The translations under genes and the position numbers were made by a program. This document shows positions 17,391 to 25,061 of a stretch of DNA of 64,000 nt, piece after piece. This stretch comes from Amycolatopsis alba DSM 44262 (lineage in GTDB: Bacteria > Actinomycetota > Actinomycetes > Mycobacteriales > Pseudonocardiaceae). A model generated the notes under the pieces. The model did no database searches and was not told the origin of the DNA. It saw only the letters and a program-made list of their open reading frames with translations. The DNA lies in contig NZ_KB913032.1 of assembly GCF_000384215.1 (NCBI RefSeq), positions 4,915,665-4,979,664 of the forward strand, given 5' to 3'. The number at the start of each line of letters is the position of its first letter. The first letter of the stretch is position 1.

Positions 17391-18403
17391 CCGAGGCACC
17401 GTTCGGGTTGGGGGCGCTCCCGACGCTTTCGCGCTCCATGGCGGACCGTCAGGAGTCCTTGCGCACCAACCCGGACAGGCTCGCCACCCGCTGGCCCGAC
17501 GCACGGGTCGTGCTGCTCGACGAGCACGCGCGCACCCCGGTGGTGGAGGGGTCCGGCGCGCTCGCGACCCGCAAGACGCAGGACTTCGGCCCCGAGCCGC
17601 CCGCCGAGGCGGTCTTCCTCGGCGAGTGGCAGGGCACCGACTTCTGGTCGCTGCCCGGCCGCCCCGCCGGGGAGACCGAGACCGTCGAAATGGCGGGCAG
17701 CTGGGGCGTCGTCGAAGAGGTCCCGCGGCACGAAGGCGAGATCTGGGTCGACCTGCGCGGCTACGGCGACCTGCTCGACGACGCGTCGGCCGGGCTGTTC
17801 ACCACCGCGCAGGCGCTGCGGAACTGGCGGCGGCAGGCGAACTTCTGCGCGCGGTGCGGGAGCGAGACCGAGCTGGTCCAGCTGGGCTGGGCGAGCAAGT
17901 GCACCGGCTGCGGCCGGGAGGAGTACCCGCGCACCGACCCGGCGGTGATCTGCCTCGTGCACGACGACGCCGGAGTCAACGGCGAGCACGTCCTGCTGGC
18001 GCGGCAGCCGATCTGGCCGCCGGACCGGTACTCGATCCTCGCCGGGTTCGTCGAGGCGGGGGAGTCGCTCGAAGGCTGTGTCGAGCGGGAGATCCGCGAA
18101 GAGGTCGGCGTCGAGGTGCGCGACGTGCGCTACCTCGGCAGCCAGCCGTGGCCGTTCCCGCGGTCGATCATGCTCGGCTTCACCGCGCGGGCCGACATCT
18201 CCGCCCGGCTGGTGCCCGCGGAAGGCGAGATCGAAGAGGCGTTCTGGGTTTCGCGCGAGGAGGTGCGGTCCGCGTTCGCGAACAGCCAGCTGCGGAACGC
18301 GGGCGCCGTGCCGACCCCGATCGCCGGTGGCACGCGGCAGCTGGTGCTGCCGGGGAACTCGTCGATCGCGCGCGTCATGCTGGCGGCCTGGGCAGGCGTT
18401 TAG
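17387..18403 (+). CDS. nudC: NAD(+) diphosphatase / deNADding Nudix hydrolase
   Basis: A 338-residue protein with all NudC marks: a four-cysteine zinc ribbon (C154, C157, C172, C175), a Nudix box at 220-242 (GX5EX7REVxEEVGV pattern), and the NudC-specific motif SQPWPFPRS just after it. It hydrolyses NADH or NAD+ to NMN(H) and AMP and, in other bacteria, removes NAD caps from RNA. The TTG start overlaps the M16 partner stop (TTGA). The operon with M16 genes looks positional rather than functional. A weak CCCTGCTAGCGAGGG dyad follows the stop. Confidence 0.93.
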   Translation: MTEAPFGLGALPTLSRSMADRQESLRTNPDRLATRWPDARVVLLDEHARTPVVEGSGALATRKTQDFGPEPPAEAVFLGEWQGTDFWSLPGRPAGETETVEMAGSWGVVEEVPRHEGEIWVDLRGYGDLLDDASAGLFTTAQALRNWRRQANFCARCGSETELVQLGWASKCTGCGREEYPRTDPAVICLVHDDAGVNGEHVLLARQPIWPPDRYSILAGFVEAGESLEGCVEREIREEVGVEVRDVRYLGSQPWPFPRSIMLGFTARADISARLVPAEGEIEEAFWVSREEVRSAFANSQLRNAGAVPTPIAGGTRQLVLPGNSSIARVMLAAWAGV

Positions 18404-18456
18404 TCCCTGCTAGCGAGGGAGCGGCGCCGGTTGAGTCGGCCGGGCCGAAGGCTCGG

Positions 18457-18644
18457 CTCGCGTGATCAGACACCGATCTCGCGTGTTTGAAGCCGGAACT
18501 CGCGTGTTTGAACGGCGAACTCACGTGATTGGAGGGCGATCTCGGTGTTCGCCGTCTGATCACGCGAGATCCGGCTCCAATCACGCGAGATCCGGCTCCA
18601 ATCACGCGAGATCCGGCTCTGAGCACGCGGCGATCCGAGGTGGC
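18457..18644. repeat. 21-bp-periodic array B, units in opposing orientation
   Basis: Four left units of exactly 21 bp start at 18457, 18478, 18499 and 18520, each beginning CTCGCGTG or CTCACGTG (for example CTCGCGTGTTTGAAGCCGGA). A 20-bp linker unit follows (18541-18560). Then units of the opposite orientation start CACGCGAG at 18561, 18582 and 18603 (two nearly identical: CACGCGAGATCCGGCTCCAA), plus a degenerate one at 18624. The whole block is a large imperfect inverted repeat centred near 18550. The 388-bp gap between nudC and the small secreted protein is otherwise empty. Reading frames through it show 7-residue repeats on both strands and are not convincing genes. Confidence 0.85.
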
Positions 18645-18791
18645 GGCCTGCGGTGGGCCGAATGGGCGGCGTGACCGGCAGACGTCAACGCTCCCGGCGA
18701 AGTTAGTGATTCGCCCTCGAAGCGGCGAAGTGTCCGCTAATCTCCTGCCGTCCGGTTTCAAGGACCATCGAGTTAGGACACTGGGGAAAAC

Positions 18792-19037
18792 ATGAAGAAC
18801 ACCTTGCGGCGGTTCGCCGTCGCCGGAGCCGCTGTCGTGGCCATCGTCTCGTTCAGTGCAGTGAACGCGGGAGCGGCGCAGGCCTCGGACTACGAGTACT
18901 TCGGTTCGTACAACCAGGAGGACTGCGGAATCACCGGCCACCATGGCCAGATCGCCGGGGACTGGGACGGGTGGATGTGCTACCCCTCGCCCACGTTCCC
19001 CTGGGTGTACGACCTGTACGTGCAGCCCAACTTCTGA
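18792..19037 (+). CDS. Small secreted protein with two cysteines
   Basis: An 81-residue precursor. A classic signal peptide (KNTLRRFAVAGAAVVAIVSF, cleavage probably after AGAAQA near residue 32) precedes a mature part of about 49 residues rich in Tyr, Trp and Gly with just two cysteines (QEDCGIT and WMCYPS), probably one disulfide. GGGGA 6 nt upstream of the ATG is a good ribosome site. TAATCT at 18738-18743 may be a -10 box. A strong terminator follows at once, so it is a single-gene unit. No family recognised. Confidence 0.75.
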   Translation: MKNTLRRFAVAGAAVVAIVSFSAVNAGAAQASDYEYFGSYNQEDCGITGHHGQIAGDWDGWMCYPSPTFPWVYDLYVQPNF

Positions 19038-19053
19038 TCCACCACCGCGTAGC

Positions 19054-19089
19054 CAAAGGGCCGCTCAGGGACTCCTGAGCGGCCCTTTG
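19054..19089 (+). terminator. Intrinsic-type hairpin after the small secreted protein
   Basis: Perfect 16-bp arms (CAAAGGGCCGCTCAGG at 19054-19069 and its complement at 19074-19089) with a GACT loop, 17 bp after the stop codon. GC-rich stem, no U-tract, as is common in actinomycetes. Confidence 0.88.
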
Positions 19090-19171
19090 CCGTCTGACCG
19101 ACGCTGAGTACATCCACGTGTACCCGCTGTGCGGAACATCGCAAGCGTTATCTCCCCGTTTCCCAGGCCCG

Positions 19172-19200
19172 TTGACGACTGTGGTTCGGCTCACTACAGT
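19172..19200 (+). promoter_or_regulatory. Sigma-70-type promoter of the sugar operon
   Basis: TTGACG (19172-19177), a spacer of exactly 17 bp, and TACAGT (19195-19200). This is the best vegetative promoter match in the window. It is followed within about 10 bp by a palindromic candidate operator and then the ROK regulator start at 19251. Confidence 0.75.
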
Positions 19201-19210
19201 CCCCGGAAAC

Positions 19211-19231
19211 CGTCTGTAAAGTTTCCTAACG
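19211..19231 (+). promoter_or_regulatory. Candidate ROK-regulator operator
   Basis: A 21-bp imperfect dyad, CGTCTGTAAAGTTTCCTAAC plus G, in which 14 of 20 positions are symmetric; the right half AGTTTCCTAAC is the stronger. It lies just downstream of the predicted +1, where a repressor would block elongation. AT-rich AAAG/CTTT dyads of this type are usual for ROK sugar repressors in actinobacteria (from memory). Autoregulation of the whole operon is the simplest inference. Confidence 0.55.
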
Positions 19232-19250
19232 AAGTCGGGAGCGACCCCAA

Positions 19251-20522
19251 ATGCGAGCCGGCAGTCCGCGAATGCTGCGCGAGATCAACGATCGCGCGGC
19301 CATCGAGGTCCTCCTTCAGGAGGGGCCGATGACGCGTTCCGAGCTCGAGGTCGCGATCGGCCTGTCGAAGCCCGCGACGGCGCAGCTGCTCACCCGCCTC
19401 GAACAGGACGACGTCGTCACCAAGGCGGGCGTGCGCGGCGGGGGCCGCGGCCCGAGGGCGCAGCTCTGGGAGGTCAACGGCGGCGTCGCCTACGTCGCGG
19501 CCGTTGACCTGACACCGCAGAAGGCCGACTTCGTCGTCTCCGACGTCACCGGCGCGGTGCTCGCCGAGTACCAGGTCCCGCTGCCGGTCCACGAGGGCGC
19601 GGACGTCGTCGGCACCTTCGGCGCGGCACTCACCCACGTCGCGGGCGAAGCCGGGCTCACCACCCAGGACCTCCGCCACGTCGTCATCGGCGCGCAAGGC
19701 GCCTTCGACCCGCGCACGGGCCTGCTCTCCTCGGCCCCGCACATCCCCGGCTGGCTCGGCTTCGACGTGCCGAGCAGGCTCAGCCAGGAACTCGGCGTCG
19801 AGGTCACCATCGAGAACGACGTCAACCTCGTCGCGATCGTCGAAATGACGGTCGGCCAGGCCGTCGGGCTCGACGACTTCGTGATGATCTGGCTCAGCGA
19901 CGGCGTGGGCGGCGCGGTGGTGGTCGGCCGCAGGCTGTTGCGCGGCGCGACCGGCGGTGGCGGCGAGATCGACTGGATGCGCGTCCCCGACCCGGCTTCC
20001 GTCGCCGCCTCGAACCCCAAGCCCCGTGCCGGAGATCGTTTCGGCGACATCGTCGCGTCGCCTGCCGTCGTCCGGTTGGCCGCCGCGCACGGCATCGAGG
20101 CGGAGACCGGCGCGGACGCCGTCGCCAAGGCCCGCGAGACCGAGAACGAACCCTTCCTCGACGATCTCGCCCGCCGCGTCGCGGGCGGCGCGGCCAGCCT
20201 GATCGCGGTCGTCGACCCCGAACTCGTGCTCCTTTCCGGTGACACCAGCCGGGCCGGTGGCGACGAATTCGCCGCACTGGTCGCGCGAAGGCTGCACGAG
20301 CTGGTCCTGCCCCGCACCCCGGTCGGGGTCGCTTCGGTGCAGGGCAACGCGGTCCGCGAGGGCGCGCTGCAATCGGCGCTCGCCACCGTCCGCCGGGACG
20401 TCTTCGGCGTCAACACCCCTTCGCTCCTCGGGCCCGGTCGGTCCGGGGCGGGAGAGCCCCATCCGATCGTGGCGATCCCGGATTCACGAACAGAACCACC
20501 GTCTCCCGCCCCAACCAACTAG
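19251..20522 (+). CDS. ROK family transcriptional regulator
   Basis: A 423-residue protein. The N-terminal winged helix (about residues 8-70) contains MTRSELEVAIGLSKPATAQLLTRLEQ. The ROK sugar-binding domain follows, with AVDLTPQKADFVVSDVTG, IENDVNLVAIVE and SDGVGGAVVVGRRLLRGATG. The zinc motif CxCGxxGCxE of classic ROK kinases is absent; the site reads GEIDWMRVPDPASVAA, so it is a pure regulator rather than a kinase. GGGAG lies 9 nt before the ATG. It heads the ABC/GH4/kinase operon (10 bp to the next gene) and probably represses it until its sugar is present. Confidence 0.88.
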   Translation: MRAGSPRMLREINDRAAIEVLLQEGPMTRSELEVAIGLSKPATAQLLTRLEQDDVVTKAGVRGGGRGPRAQLWEVNGGVAYVAAVDLTPQKADFVVSDVTGAVLAEYQVPLPVHEGADVVGTFGAALTHVAGEAGLTTQDLRHVVIGAQGAFDPRTGLLSSAPHIPGWLGFDVPSRLSQELGVEVTIENDVNLVAIVEMTVGQAVGLDDFVMIWLSDGVGGAVVVGRRLLRGATGGGGEIDWMRVPDPASVAASNPKPRAGDRFGDIVASPAVVRLAAAHGIEAETGADAVAKARETENEPFLDDLARRVAGGAASLIAVVDPELVLLSGDTSRAGGDEFAALVARRLHELVLPRTPVGVASVQGNAVREGALQSALATVRRDVFGVNTPSLLGPGRSGAGEPHPIVAIPDSRTEPPSPAPTN

Positions 20523-20532
20523 GAGGAGGGTC

Positions 20533-21915
20533 ATGAGTTCCACGACCCAGGTTCGGAGAAGTGGCCGCCGTTGGCGCGGCTCGATAGTGCTCGGCGCGGT
20601 CACCGTCGCCGCGCTGGTGTCCGCTTGTTCGGGCGCCGCAAGCGGCCCGAACGGTGGGTCGGGTGACGCGGCGGCCGCCCCCGCCGCGGACGCGAAGCTC
20701 ACGCTGACCGTCTACAGCAAGTTCACCGACCGCGAGTACAACGTGGTCACCGCCGGGCTCAACAAGCTCAAGGCGAAGTTCCCGAACATCGAGATCAAGC
20801 ACGAAGGCCAGCAGGACGACGACAAGATCACCCAGTCCATCCGCGGTGGCAACCCGCCGGACGTGGCGATCTCGTTCTTCACCGACAACCTCGGCGCCTG
20901 GTGTTCCACGGGCAGCTTCCAGGATCTCAAGCCCTACATCGAACGCGACAAGATCGACCTGAACCAGATCCCGGACGCCGTCCGCAGCTACACCGAGTAC
21001 CAGGGCAAGCGCTGCGCCATGCCGCTGCTCGCCGACGTCTACGGCTTCTATTACAACAAGGACATGTTCGCGGCGAAGGGCATCACGTCGCCGCCGAAGA
21101 CGACCTCGGAACTGTTCGAGGCCACCAAGAAGCTGACCGAGTTCAACCCGGACGGGTCGATCAAGGTCGCCGGCTTCCTGCCGTCGATGCCGTTCTACGC
21201 CAACTACGCGCAGTACTGGGCCCCGAACTTCGGCGCCACCTACCTCGGCCCCGACGGCCAGTCGCACCTCGCCGACAGCCCCGAGTGGAAGGCGATGTTC
21301 GACTTCCAGAAGCAGCTGGTCGACTTCTACGGCGGCCACGCCAAGGTCGAGCAGTTCAAGGCAGGTCTCGGCGAGGAGTACTCGGCGGACCACGGTTTCC
21401 AGCGCGGCAAGCTCGCGATGATGATCGACGGCGAGTACCGCACCGCGTTCATCAAGGACCAGGCGCCGGCGCTGAAGTTCGGCACCGCGGCCCCGCCGGT
21501 GCTCGACAGCAAGCCGGACCGTTACGGCGGCGCGTTCACCACGGGCACGATCATCGCGATCCCCAAGGGTGCCAAGAACCCCGGCGCGGCCTGGGAACTG
21601 ATCAAGCAGGTCACCCTCGACACCTCCACGCTGGTCGAACTGTCGAACGGGCTGAAGAACGTCCCGAGCACCAAGGCCGCGCTGACCGACCCGAAGCTCG
21701 ACGTCAACCCCGAGTTCAAGACGTTCCTCGACCTGTACAACGGCGGGAAGCTGCTGCCCAACCCGTCGACGCCGATCGGTGACGCGCACCTCAAGGCCGT
21801 CAACGACTTCGCCGAGAAGTGGCAGGCGGGCAACATCCCCGACATGGTCGCGGGTCTCAAGCAGGTCGACGCTCAGATCAACGACGAGCTGGCCCAGAAA
21901 CGCGCCGGCGGCTGA
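20533..21915 (+). CDS. ABC transporter solute-binding lipoprotein (sugar, family 1)
   Basis: A 460-residue precursor with a long basic N-region, a hydrophobic core and lipobox VSAC (Cys about residue 34), so it is lipid-anchored outside the membrane. The mature part has the family 1 binding-protein pattern, including AKLTLTVYSKFTDREYNVV, GGNPPDVAISFFTDNLG and YGFYYNKDMFAAKGI. The Shine-Dalgarno AGGAGGAGGG is among the strongest in the window, matching the high expression expected of a binding protein. It delivers substrate to the two permeases that follow. No ATPase gene is in the operon, so a shared MsiK-type ATPase is probably used (inference). Confidence 0.92.
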   Translation: MSSTTQVRRSGRRWRGSIVLGAVTVAALVSACSGAASGPNGGSGDAAAAPAADAKLTLTVYSKFTDREYNVVTAGLNKLKAKFPNIEIKHEGQQDDDKITQSIRGGNPPDVAISFFTDNLGAWCSTGSFQDLKPYIERDKIDLNQIPDAVRSYTEYQGKRCAMPLLADVYGFYYNKDMFAAKGITSPPKTTSELFEATKKLTEFNPDGSIKVAGFLPSMPFYANYAQYWAPNFGATYLGPDGQSHLADSPEWKAMFDFQKQLVDFYGGHAKVEQFKAGLGEEYSADHGFQRGKLAMMIDGEYRTAFIKDQAPALKFGTAAPPVLDSKPDRYGGAFTTGTIIAIPKGAKNPGAAWELIKQVTLDTSTLVELSNGLKNVPSTKAALTDPKLDVNPEFKTFLDLYNGGKLLPNPSTPIGDAHLKAVNDFAEKWQAGNIPDMVAGLKQVDAQINDELAQKRAGG

Positions 21916-21919
21916 TCGC

Positions 21920-22909
21920 ATGACATCGACCCTGGATTCCAGGGCGGTCGCCTCCCCTTCCGCGTCCACCCGGACGCGGAAGGGGAACGCGGCACGCCGT
22001 CGTCGCACCGTCTTCTACTTCATCGCGCCGGCGATGCTCGGGTTCCTGATCTTCTTCGGCTACCCGCTGATCGCCACGGTGTACTACTCGTTCACCCGCT
22101 ACGACCTGATCAACCCGCCCGAGTTCATCGGCTTCGACAACTACATCCGGATGTTCACCAGCGAACAGCTGGTCGGCACCGCCGCGTACAACACGCTGTG
22201 GCTGGTGATCGTCCTGACGGTCTGCCGGGTCGTGTTCGCGCTCGGCGTCGCCTCGATCATCTCCCGGCTCAAGTCGGGCGTAGGCCTGGTGCGGACGCTC
22301 TGCTACCTGCCTTCGCTGGCCCCGCCCGCCGCGGCGACCCTGGCGTTCGTGTTCCTGTTCAACCCGGAATACGGCCCGGTCAACGCGTTCCTGCGGACGA
22401 TCGGCATCGACGGCGGCCTGTGGTTCAACGATCCGGCGATGTCGAAGCCCGCGCTGACCCTGCTGGTGATGTGGGGTTCGGGCGAGCTGATGATCATCAT
22501 CCTGGCGGCGCTGCTCGACGTGCCGCAGGAACAGCACGAAGCCGCTCAGCTCGACGGCGCGGGGCCGGTCCGCCGGTTCTGGCACGTCACGCTCCCGTCG
22601 ATCTCGCCGGTGCTGCTGTTCGGCGTCGTCAACTCGATGATCTTCGCGCTGCAGTTCTTCACGCAGGCGATCGTCGCGGGCTCGTCGGCCGCGGGCGCGG
22701 CCGACGTCGCGGGCAACACCAGATTCATCGGCGCACCACAGAATTCGACGCTGACCTACCCGGTCTGGCTGTACGTCCAGGGATTCCGGTACTTCAACAT
22801 GGGTTACGCGGCGGCGATGGCGGTCCTGCTGTTCATCGTCTCGGCCGGGTTCACCTGGATCCTGGTCCGCCAGATGCGCAAGACCCAGCACCAGGAGGAG
22901 GGGGCATGA
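21920..22909 (+). CDS. ABC sugar permease, MalF/UgpA type
   Basis: A 329-residue membrane protein with six predicted helices, starting with FYFIAPAMLGFLIFFGYPLI. The cytoplasmic EAA loop that contacts the ATPase reads EAAQLDGAGPVRRFWHVTLP. ATG at 21920, 4 bp after the binding-protein stop. It overlaps the second permease by ATGA. It pairs with the next gene to form the channel. The large periplasmic loop before the last helix (AGSSAAGAADVAGNTRFIGA) is typical of the MalF side. Confidence 0.93.
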   Translation: MTSTLDSRAVASPSASTRTRKGNAARRRRTVFYFIAPAMLGFLIFFGYPLIATVYYSFTRYDLINPPEFIGFDNYIRMFTSEQLVGTAAYNTLWLVIVLTVCRVVFALGVASIISRLKSGVGLVRTLCYLPSLAPPAAATLAFVFLFNPEYGPVNAFLRTIGIDGGLWFNDPAMSKPALTLLVMWGSGELMIIILAALLDVPQEQHEAAQLDGAGPVRRFWHVTLPSISPVLLFGVVNSMIFALQFFTQAIVAGSSAAGAADVAGNTRFIGAPQNSTLTYPVWLYVQGFRYFNMGYAAAMAVLLFIVSAGFTWILVRQMRKTQHQEEGA

Positions 22910-23799
22910 CCACCCTGGCCGAGCCCCGGCGCGCCGCCCCGGCGTCCGAACCGCCGAAGGTGCGGGTGCGGCGCAAATGGGACAAGAAGCTGTACTGGAT
23001 CGCGACGCACAGCGTGGGGATCGCGATGGGCGTGATCTTCATGCTGCCCATCCTGTTCGTGTTCCTCACCGCGGTGATGTCCAGCGAACAGGCGCTTTCG
23101 TCGAACTTCTGGCCGAAGGAATGGCACTTCGAGAACTTCATCGAGGTGTTCGAAAAGGCGCCGCTGCTGCAGTATTTCGGCAACAGCATGCTGTATTCGA
23201 CGCTGGCCACCTTCGGGGCGCTCGTCTCGGCGATCCCGGCGGCGTACGCGCTTTCGAAGCTGAAGTTCCGCGGGCAGAACCTGTTCTTCATGTTGACCGT
23301 CGCCGCGATGATGCTCCCCCCGCAGGTCACCGTCGTGCCGCTGTACGACCTGTGGGTGCGGCTCGGGTTCACCGGGACACTGGTTCCGCTGATCGTGCCG
23401 TACTTCTTCTTCGACGCTTTCTCGATCTTCCTGCTGCGGCAGTTCTTCCTCACCATTCCGAAGGACTACCTCGAAGCGGCGAAGATCGACGGCTGCAACG
23501 AGTTCCAGGCGATGGTCAAGGTGCTGATCCCGATGGCGAAGCCGGGGATCGCGGCCACCGCGATGTTCTGCTTCCTGTTTACCTGGAACGACTACTTCGG
23601 TCCACTGCTCTACACCGGTGAAACCCGTGACAGCTGGCCGCTTTCGCTGGCGATCGCGTCGTTCCGCGGTATGCACCACGTGGAATGGAACCTCACCATG
23701 GCGGCCACCGCGCTGATCATGCTGCCGGTGATCGTGCTGTTCGTGTTCGCGCAGAAGTCCTTCGTCAAGGGCATCACATTCACAGGGGTCAAGGGATGA
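22906..23799 (+). CDS. ABC sugar permease, MalG/UgpE type
   Basis: A 297-residue membrane protein with six predicted helices. The EAA loop is EAAKIDGCNEFQAMVKVLIP and the C-terminus has the MalG-type ending (VFAQKSFVKGITFTGVKG). The start is the ATG inside ATGA with AGGAGGAGGGGG just upstream. The final stop overlaps the GH4 gene start. A clear partner of the preceding permease. Confidence 0.93.
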   Translation: MTTLAEPRRAAPASEPPKVRVRRKWDKKLYWIATHSVGIAMGVIFMLPILFVFLTAVMSSEQALSSNFWPKEWHFENFIEVFEKAPLLQYFGNSMLYSTLATFGALVSAIPAAYALSKLKFRGQNLFFMLTVAAMMLPPQVTVVPLYDLWVRLGFTGTLVPLIVPYFFFDAFSIFLLRQFFLTIPKDYLEAAKIDGCNEFQAMVKVLIPMAKPGIAATAMFCFLFTWNDYFGPLLYTGETRDSWPLSLAIASFRGMHHVEWNLTMAATALIMLPVIVLFVFAQKSFVKGITFTGVKG

Positions 23800-25061
23800 A
23801 ACTGGCAGTCGTCGGTGGCGGTTCCACGTACACGCCCGAACTGATCGACGGGATCGCCGGGCGGCGGTCCACTTTGGACGTCGACGAGATCGTGCTGATC
23901 GATCCGGACGCCTACCGGGTGGAGGCGGTCGGCGACTTCAGCAACCGGTTGCTGGAGCACGCCGGGCATCCGGCGCGGGTCCGCACCACCGCGAGCCTCG
24001 AAGAGGGCGTCGACGGGGCTTCGGCGGTGCTGATCCAGTTGCGGGTCGGCGGGCAGCGCGCGCGGCGCGGGGACGAGACGTTCCCGCACGCCTGTGGCTG
24101 TGTCGGGCAGGAGACCACGGGCGCGGGCGGCCTCGCGAAGGCGCTGCGCACCGTGCCGGTGGTGCTCGACATCGCCGACAGGGTAAGGAAAATCGCCGGG
24201 GACGACACCTGGATCGTCAACTTCACCAACCCGGTCGGCATCGTCACCCGCGCGCTGCTGAACGAGGGGCACCGCGCGGTCGGGCTGTGCAACGTCGCGA
24301 TCCACCTCCAGCGCACGTTCGCGCATCTGCTCGGCGCCGGGACCGACGACGTCAAACTCGTCCACACCGGACTGAACCACCTGAGCTGGGAACGGCAGGT
24401 GCTCGTCGACGGCGTGGACCGGCTGCCGGAACTGCTGGGGGAGCACGCGGAGTTCCTCGGCGAGCACGTCACCGCGCCGGTGGAGTGGATGCGGCGGATG
24501 AACGTCGTGCCGTCGTACTACCTGAAGTACTACTACGGGCACGACGAGCAGGTCATGAAGCAGCGCACCGAGCGGCCGCGCGCGGACGTCGTCAGCGACG
24601 TCGAAGAGGAACTGCTCAAGGTGTACCTCGACCCGGAGGTGGTGACCAAACCGGAGCAGCTGGAGAAGCGGGGCGGCGCCTACTATTCCGAGGCCGCGGT
24701 GCAGCTCGTGCACGCGCTGACTTCGGGCGGCCCCGCGGAGGAGCACGTCGTCAACGTCCGCAACGAAGGCACTTTCGACTTTCTGCCGGACGACGCCGTC
24801 ATCGAAGTACCGTCCCTTGTGGACGGGAACGGTCCTCGTCCGATCCCGCAGGCGCCGGTGGAACAGCGGTTCGCCGGGCTCATCGCCGGGGTGACCGCGT
24901 ACGAGCACCTCGCGCTGGAAGCGGCGATCAAGGGCGGCCGGGACCGGGTGGCCGACGCGCTGCTCGCGCATCCGCTGGTCGGGCAGTACACCAAGGCCGA
25001 TCAGCTCGCCGACACCCTCGTGCAGATCAACCGTGAGTTCCTGCCGTGGGCGGGGGCATGA
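23796..25061 (+). CDS. Glycoside hydrolase family 4 (6-phospho-beta-glucosidase-like)
   Basis: A 421-residue NAD+- and metal-dependent glycosidase. The NAD-binding N-terminus is KLAVVGGGSTYTPELIDG. Metal and catalytic positions are visible: C165 in GLCNVAIH and H195 in TGLNHLSWE, with VGQETTGAGG and NFTNPVG between. The bifurcated YPYYLKYYYGHD-like region is SYYLKYYYGHDE. Family 4 enzymes of this subtype cleave phosphorylated beta-glycosides by an oxidation-elimination route. In this operon import is by an ABC system, so the substrate must be phosphorylated inside; the kinase encoded next is the obvious candidate. Confidence 0.9.
   Translation: MKLAVVGGGSTYTPELIDGIAGRRSTLDVDEIVLIDPDAYRVEAVGDFSNRLLEHAGHPARVRTTASLEEGVDGASAVLIQLRVGGQRARRGDETFPHACGCVGQETTGAGGLAKALRTVPVVLDIADRVRKIAGDDTWIVNFTNPVGIVTRALLNEGHRAVGLCNVAIHLQRTFAHLLGAGTDDVKLVHTGLNHLSWERQVLVDGVDRLPELLGEHAEFLGEHVTAPVEWMRRMNVVPSYYLKYYYGHDEQVMKQRTERPRADVVSDVEEELLKVYLDPEVVTKPEQLEKRGGAYYSEAAVQLVHALTSGGPAEEHVVNVRNEGTFDFLPDDAVIEVPSLVDGNGPRPIPQAPVEQRFAGLIAGVTAYEHLALEAAIKGGRDRVADALLAHPLVGQYTKADQLADTLVQINREFLPWAGA

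Noticed and set aside
18457..18644. CRISPR array
   Set aside because: Regular 21-bp units with no unique spacers, units in both orientations, and no cas genes in the window.
18375..18944. Minus-strand repeat protein with 7-residue units (AGSRVIG, HASRAFG)
   Set aside because: The 21-bp array gives heptads on both strands; there is no ribosome site and the frame overlaps other genes.
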